Made by a program: the position numbers and the translations under genes. A model generated the notes under the pieces. That model was not told the origin of the DNA. It saw nothing but the letters and a program-made list of their open reading frames with translations, and ran no database searches. This document shows, piece after piece, positions 18,689 to 20,595 of a stretch of DNA of 20,595 bases. The stretch is from Candidatus Pelagibacterales bacterium. GTDB lineage: Bacteria > Pseudomonadota > Alphaproteobacteria > TMED109. The first letter of the stretch is position 1, and the number at the start of each line of letters is the position of its first letter. The stretch spans positions 6,213 through 26,807 of the forward strand of contig NYVM01000004.1 of NCBI GenBank assembly GCA_002684605.1, in the 5' to 3' direction.

Positions 18689-18865
18689 AAATAAAAAAAA
18701 AAAAAATAACTTGGAATTAAATTTTATATGACTAATATGTAATTTCTAGAGATTCATACTTATAAATTAGAAAATCTTTTTAGAACTAATTCCTTAAATT
18801 TTTAAATATATTTTATAGTTATTTATAATTTTAATGGAAATCAATAAATAAAGAAGGAAAATGAT
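18689..18865. other. Longest intergenic gap: prmC to DUF4167
   Basis: A 177-base AT-rich spacer with no open frame of note. It begins with a run of 14 A at 18693-18706. GGAATTA near 18713 and TAATTCC near 18787 are inverted but about 70 bases apart, too far for a typical terminator. GAAGGA at 18853-18858 is the Shine-Dalgarno of the next gene. A promoter for that gene probably lies here, but I cannot place it. Confidence 0.5.
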
Positions 18866-19303
18866 ATGAGAGTATCAAATACTCCCAGAAGACATAGCAG
18901 AAGCAGAAATAACACAGGCAGAAGGAATAGTAATTCTCCTAATAACCCATATGATGGTAATAAAGATAATAAAATAAAAGGTAATGCTATTCAAGTTCAT
19001 GAAAGATATCAATCTATGGCTAGAGATGCTATTAGTTCTGGCGATATAGTTAAAGCTGAATATTATTTTCAGCATGCAGAACATTATCATAGAATTCATA
19101 AATTAGCGTTAGGTCTACAACAAGAAAAACAAAAGCAAAATCCAAAGAATATAGTTCCTATTAATAAGGAAGAAGATCCAAAAAAAGATTTAGAAAAAAA
19201 TAATACAAAAAAAAATAGTTCAGCTAAAATATCCGATGCTGCAATGAATAGAGAAAATAATAATATAAATATTGAAGAAAATAAAAATAATATTCAAAAA
19301 TAG
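18866..19303 (+). CDS. DUF4167 family protein
   Basis: A 145-residue protein of the alphaproteobacterial DUF4167 family. The N-terminus is very basic and rich in Arg, Ser and Asn (RRHSRSRNNTGRRNS), suggesting nucleic-acid contact. The conserved core is KGNAIQVHERYQSMARDA followed by GDIVKAEYYFQHAEHYHRI (about residues 33-78). The rest is a low-complexity Lys/Asn/Glu tail. The tail is short and simple compared with the long disordered tails of many relatives. The ATG at 18866 has GAAGGA at 18853-18858 with a seven-base spacer; the ATG at 18861 is closed at once by TGA. It follows prmC as in other alphaproteobacteria. It ends in TAG, nine bases from the peptidase stop on the other strand. Function is unknown. 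Confidence 0.9.
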   Translation: MRVSNTPRRHSRSRNNTGRRNSNSPNNPYDGNKDNKIKGNAIQVHERYQSMARDAISSGDIVKAEYYFQHAEHYHRIHKLALGLQQEKQKQNPKNIVPINKEEDPKKDLEKNNTKKNSSAKISDAAMNRENNNINIEENKNNIQK

Positions 19304-19312
19304 TAAAGTATT

Positions 19313-20595
19313 TTACAAACTATCCCAAATATTATCTAACCTATCACGAGCTTTAATGAATAAATCATAATCATGATTTTTTAACTGTACACCCTTTGGC
19401 ATTCTAACTTTAAGAGGATTAACCTGCTTATTTCTAAATATTATTTCATAATGCAAATGAGGGCCTGTTGACCTACCTGTTGTTCCTACATAACCAATAA
19501 CTTGTCCTTGCTTTACCCTCTTACCCTCTTTTATACCTCTACCAAAACGAGCCAAGTGTGCATAAGCAGTCTTATAATCAGAGTTATGGCGAATGCGTAT
19601 GTAATTTCCATAACCCCCATTTTTTCTTGATAATTCTATTATTCCATCACCTGCTGCAAATATAGGTGTATTTCTTGGAGCAGCAAAATCTACTCCTTTA
19701 TGCATTTTAGTATAACCTAAAATAGGATGTTTACGTTTACCAAATACGGACGATATTCTTGCCCCGTCTAGAGGTGTTCTCATTAATGCTTTTCTAACAC
19801 TACTTGCGTCATTATCAAAATAATCAAAATAACCTTTTTCATACTCAAACCTATAAAGTATTAGCCTCTCACCTTCTAAGGTTAAAACAGACCTTATAAC
19901 TGGGCCGCTAGATACTAAATCTCCAGATTTAGTATGTTGTAATTGATACATTACTTCAAAAGAATCTCCAGATCTAATTTCTCTTTGGAAATCAACATCA
20001 AAAGAGTATAACTTTACTACTTCCATTAAAACCGGTATTGGCATACCTGCATTTTTTGCAGACATATATAAACTAGAATTAATTTCACCGGAGGCTTTAT
20101 GAAAAGTCCTAATAGTAGGTTCTTGATATTTATTTAATATAAAATCTTTTTTATTCTTAAAAACTTCAATAGACCTAACCTTATCAACATAAATAACTAT
20201 ACCATTGATTATTTTGTCATCATTCTCTTGAAAATATATTTTTATTTCTTGGCCAACACGAATTTTTTTAGGATCAAATACACTCTTTAATTTATTAACA
20301 AAACCAAAAATATTATTTTCAGAAATATTTAAACTAGAAAAAGCGTGGGATAATGTATCTCCTTTCTTGAAAGTAAAAGTCTCAATAGTATTATTAGAAG
20401 ATTGTATTACACTTTTATTATTCCATTCATCAACTTTTTTAATAATTTTTTTTCTTTTTGTAAGGTTTGGCTTTACTAATTCAGCTAATTCTTTTTTAGC
20501 ATTAATTATTGATGACTTTTTGACAATATATTTATTATTATTATCTAAGATTACTAAATATCCTTTTTTTCTCGATTTCTCTATAAAAAACCCTA
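19313..20595 (-). CDS. M23 family zinc metallopeptidase with LysM-like domain, N-terminus outside window
   Basis: The frame stays open from 20065 to the right edge, so the gene is at least 426 codons and the ATG at 20065 is internal. From the visible N-terminal side: a basic segment, a LysM/OapA-like domain with FTFKKGDTL and FDPKKIRVGQEIKI (about bases 20235-20385), a linker beta domain (to about 19780), then the C-terminal LytM/M23 domain. The zinc and catalytic residues are present: HxxxD in HKGVDF, AYAHL, and HxH in GPHLHYE. With the full set present, it is probably an active peptidoglycan endopeptidase cleaving cross-links in the periplasm rather than a degenerate activator. A signal anchor is expected off-window. 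It is convergent with the DUF4167 gene. Confidence 0.93.
   Translation of the reverse strand, partial: GFFIEKSRKKGYLVILDNNNKYIVKKSSIINAKKELAELVKPNLTKRKKIIKKVDEWNNKSVIQSSNNTIETFTFKKGDTLSHAFSSLNISENNIFGFVNKLKSVFDPKKIRVGQEIKIYFQENDDKIINGIVIYVDKVRSIEVFKNKKDFILNKYQEPTIRTFHKASGEINSSLYMSAKNAGMPIPVLMEVVKLYSFDVDFQREIRSGDSFEVMYQLQHTKSGDLVSSGPVIRSVLTLEGERLILYRFEYEKGYFDYFDNDASSVRKALMRTPLDGARISSVFGKRKHPILGYTKMHKGVDFAAPRNTPIFAAGDGIIELSRKNGGYGNYIRIRHNSDYKTAYAHLARFGRGIKEGKRVKQGQVIGYVGTTGRSTGPHLHYEIIFRNKQVNPLKVRMPKGVQLKNHDYDLFIKARDRLDNIWDSL

Noticed and set aside
20063..20065. Start of the M23 peptidase at this ATG
   Set aside because: The frame continues without stop to the window edge and encodes a LysM-like domain, so the true start is beyond 20595.
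1..20595. A new defence, mobile or biosynthetic gene cluster
   Set aside because: Nearly every gene belongs to a conserved housekeeping family in recognisable alphaproteobacterial order; no nuclease, transposase, integrase, repeat array or synthetase cluster is present.

Overview
The window is a gene-dense, very AT-rich stretch of bacterial chromosome. Gene content and order point to an alphaproteobacterium: cobT beside rpmB, the grx / carbon-nitrogen hydrolase / DUF1178 neighbourhood, divergent argJ and secA, divergent ubiG and lysC, then a RodZ-like gene, ispG, hisS, prfA, prmC, a DUF4167 gene and an M23 peptidase. Retained lysine/threonine- and arginine-pathway genes, isoprenoid and ubiquinone genes, very short intergenic gaps and low GC suggest a free-living organism with a streamlined genome, possibly marine plankton. 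The clade cannot be fixed from the sequence alone. No rRNA, tRNA, CRISPR array, insertion sequence, integrase or prophage gene was seen, and no gene-free stretch exceeds about 180 bases.

Layout. 1-1377: 3'-terminal part of cobT (+). 1380-6057: minus-strand genes for ribosomal protein L28, methylmalonyl-CoA mutase, a DUF1178 protein, a nitrilase-family hydrolase and a glutaredoxin, with one plus-strand methyltransferase (4448-4996) between DUF1178 and the hydrolase. 6131-7466: an NDUFAF5-like methyltransferase and an orphan secreted protein (+). 7461-8690: argJ (-). 8827-11424: secA (+), interrupted by an in-frame TGA. 11430-12158: ubiG (-). 12298-18688: lysC, RodZ-like, ispG, hisS, prfA and prmC, a plus-strand run with short gaps or an overlap. 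18866-19303: DUF4167 gene (+). 19313 to the right edge: an M23 peptidase (-) whose N-terminus lies outside the window.

How the genes relate. prfA and prmC form a functional pair, since PrmC methylates the GGQ glutamine of RF1. HisRS, RF1, PrmC and L28 serve translation. SecA serves protein export. IspG and UbiG serve isoprenoid and quinone synthesis. LysC and ArgJ serve amino-acid synthesis. The mutase needs adenosylcobalamin, and CobT is classically a cobaltochelatase subunit, but whether this organism makes B12 cannot be judged here.

I do not see a new multigene system. The strongest anomaly is the TGA within secA. Three other genes appear to use TGA as a normal stop, so a recoded genetic code does not explain it easily; a sequence error or a point mutation is more likely. 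Smaller oddities are an altered zinc motif at the SecA C-terminus, a degraded SAM-binding loop in the NDUFAF5-like protein, an unassigned two-cysteine secreted protein, and five tail-to-tail gene junctions with almost no space between them.
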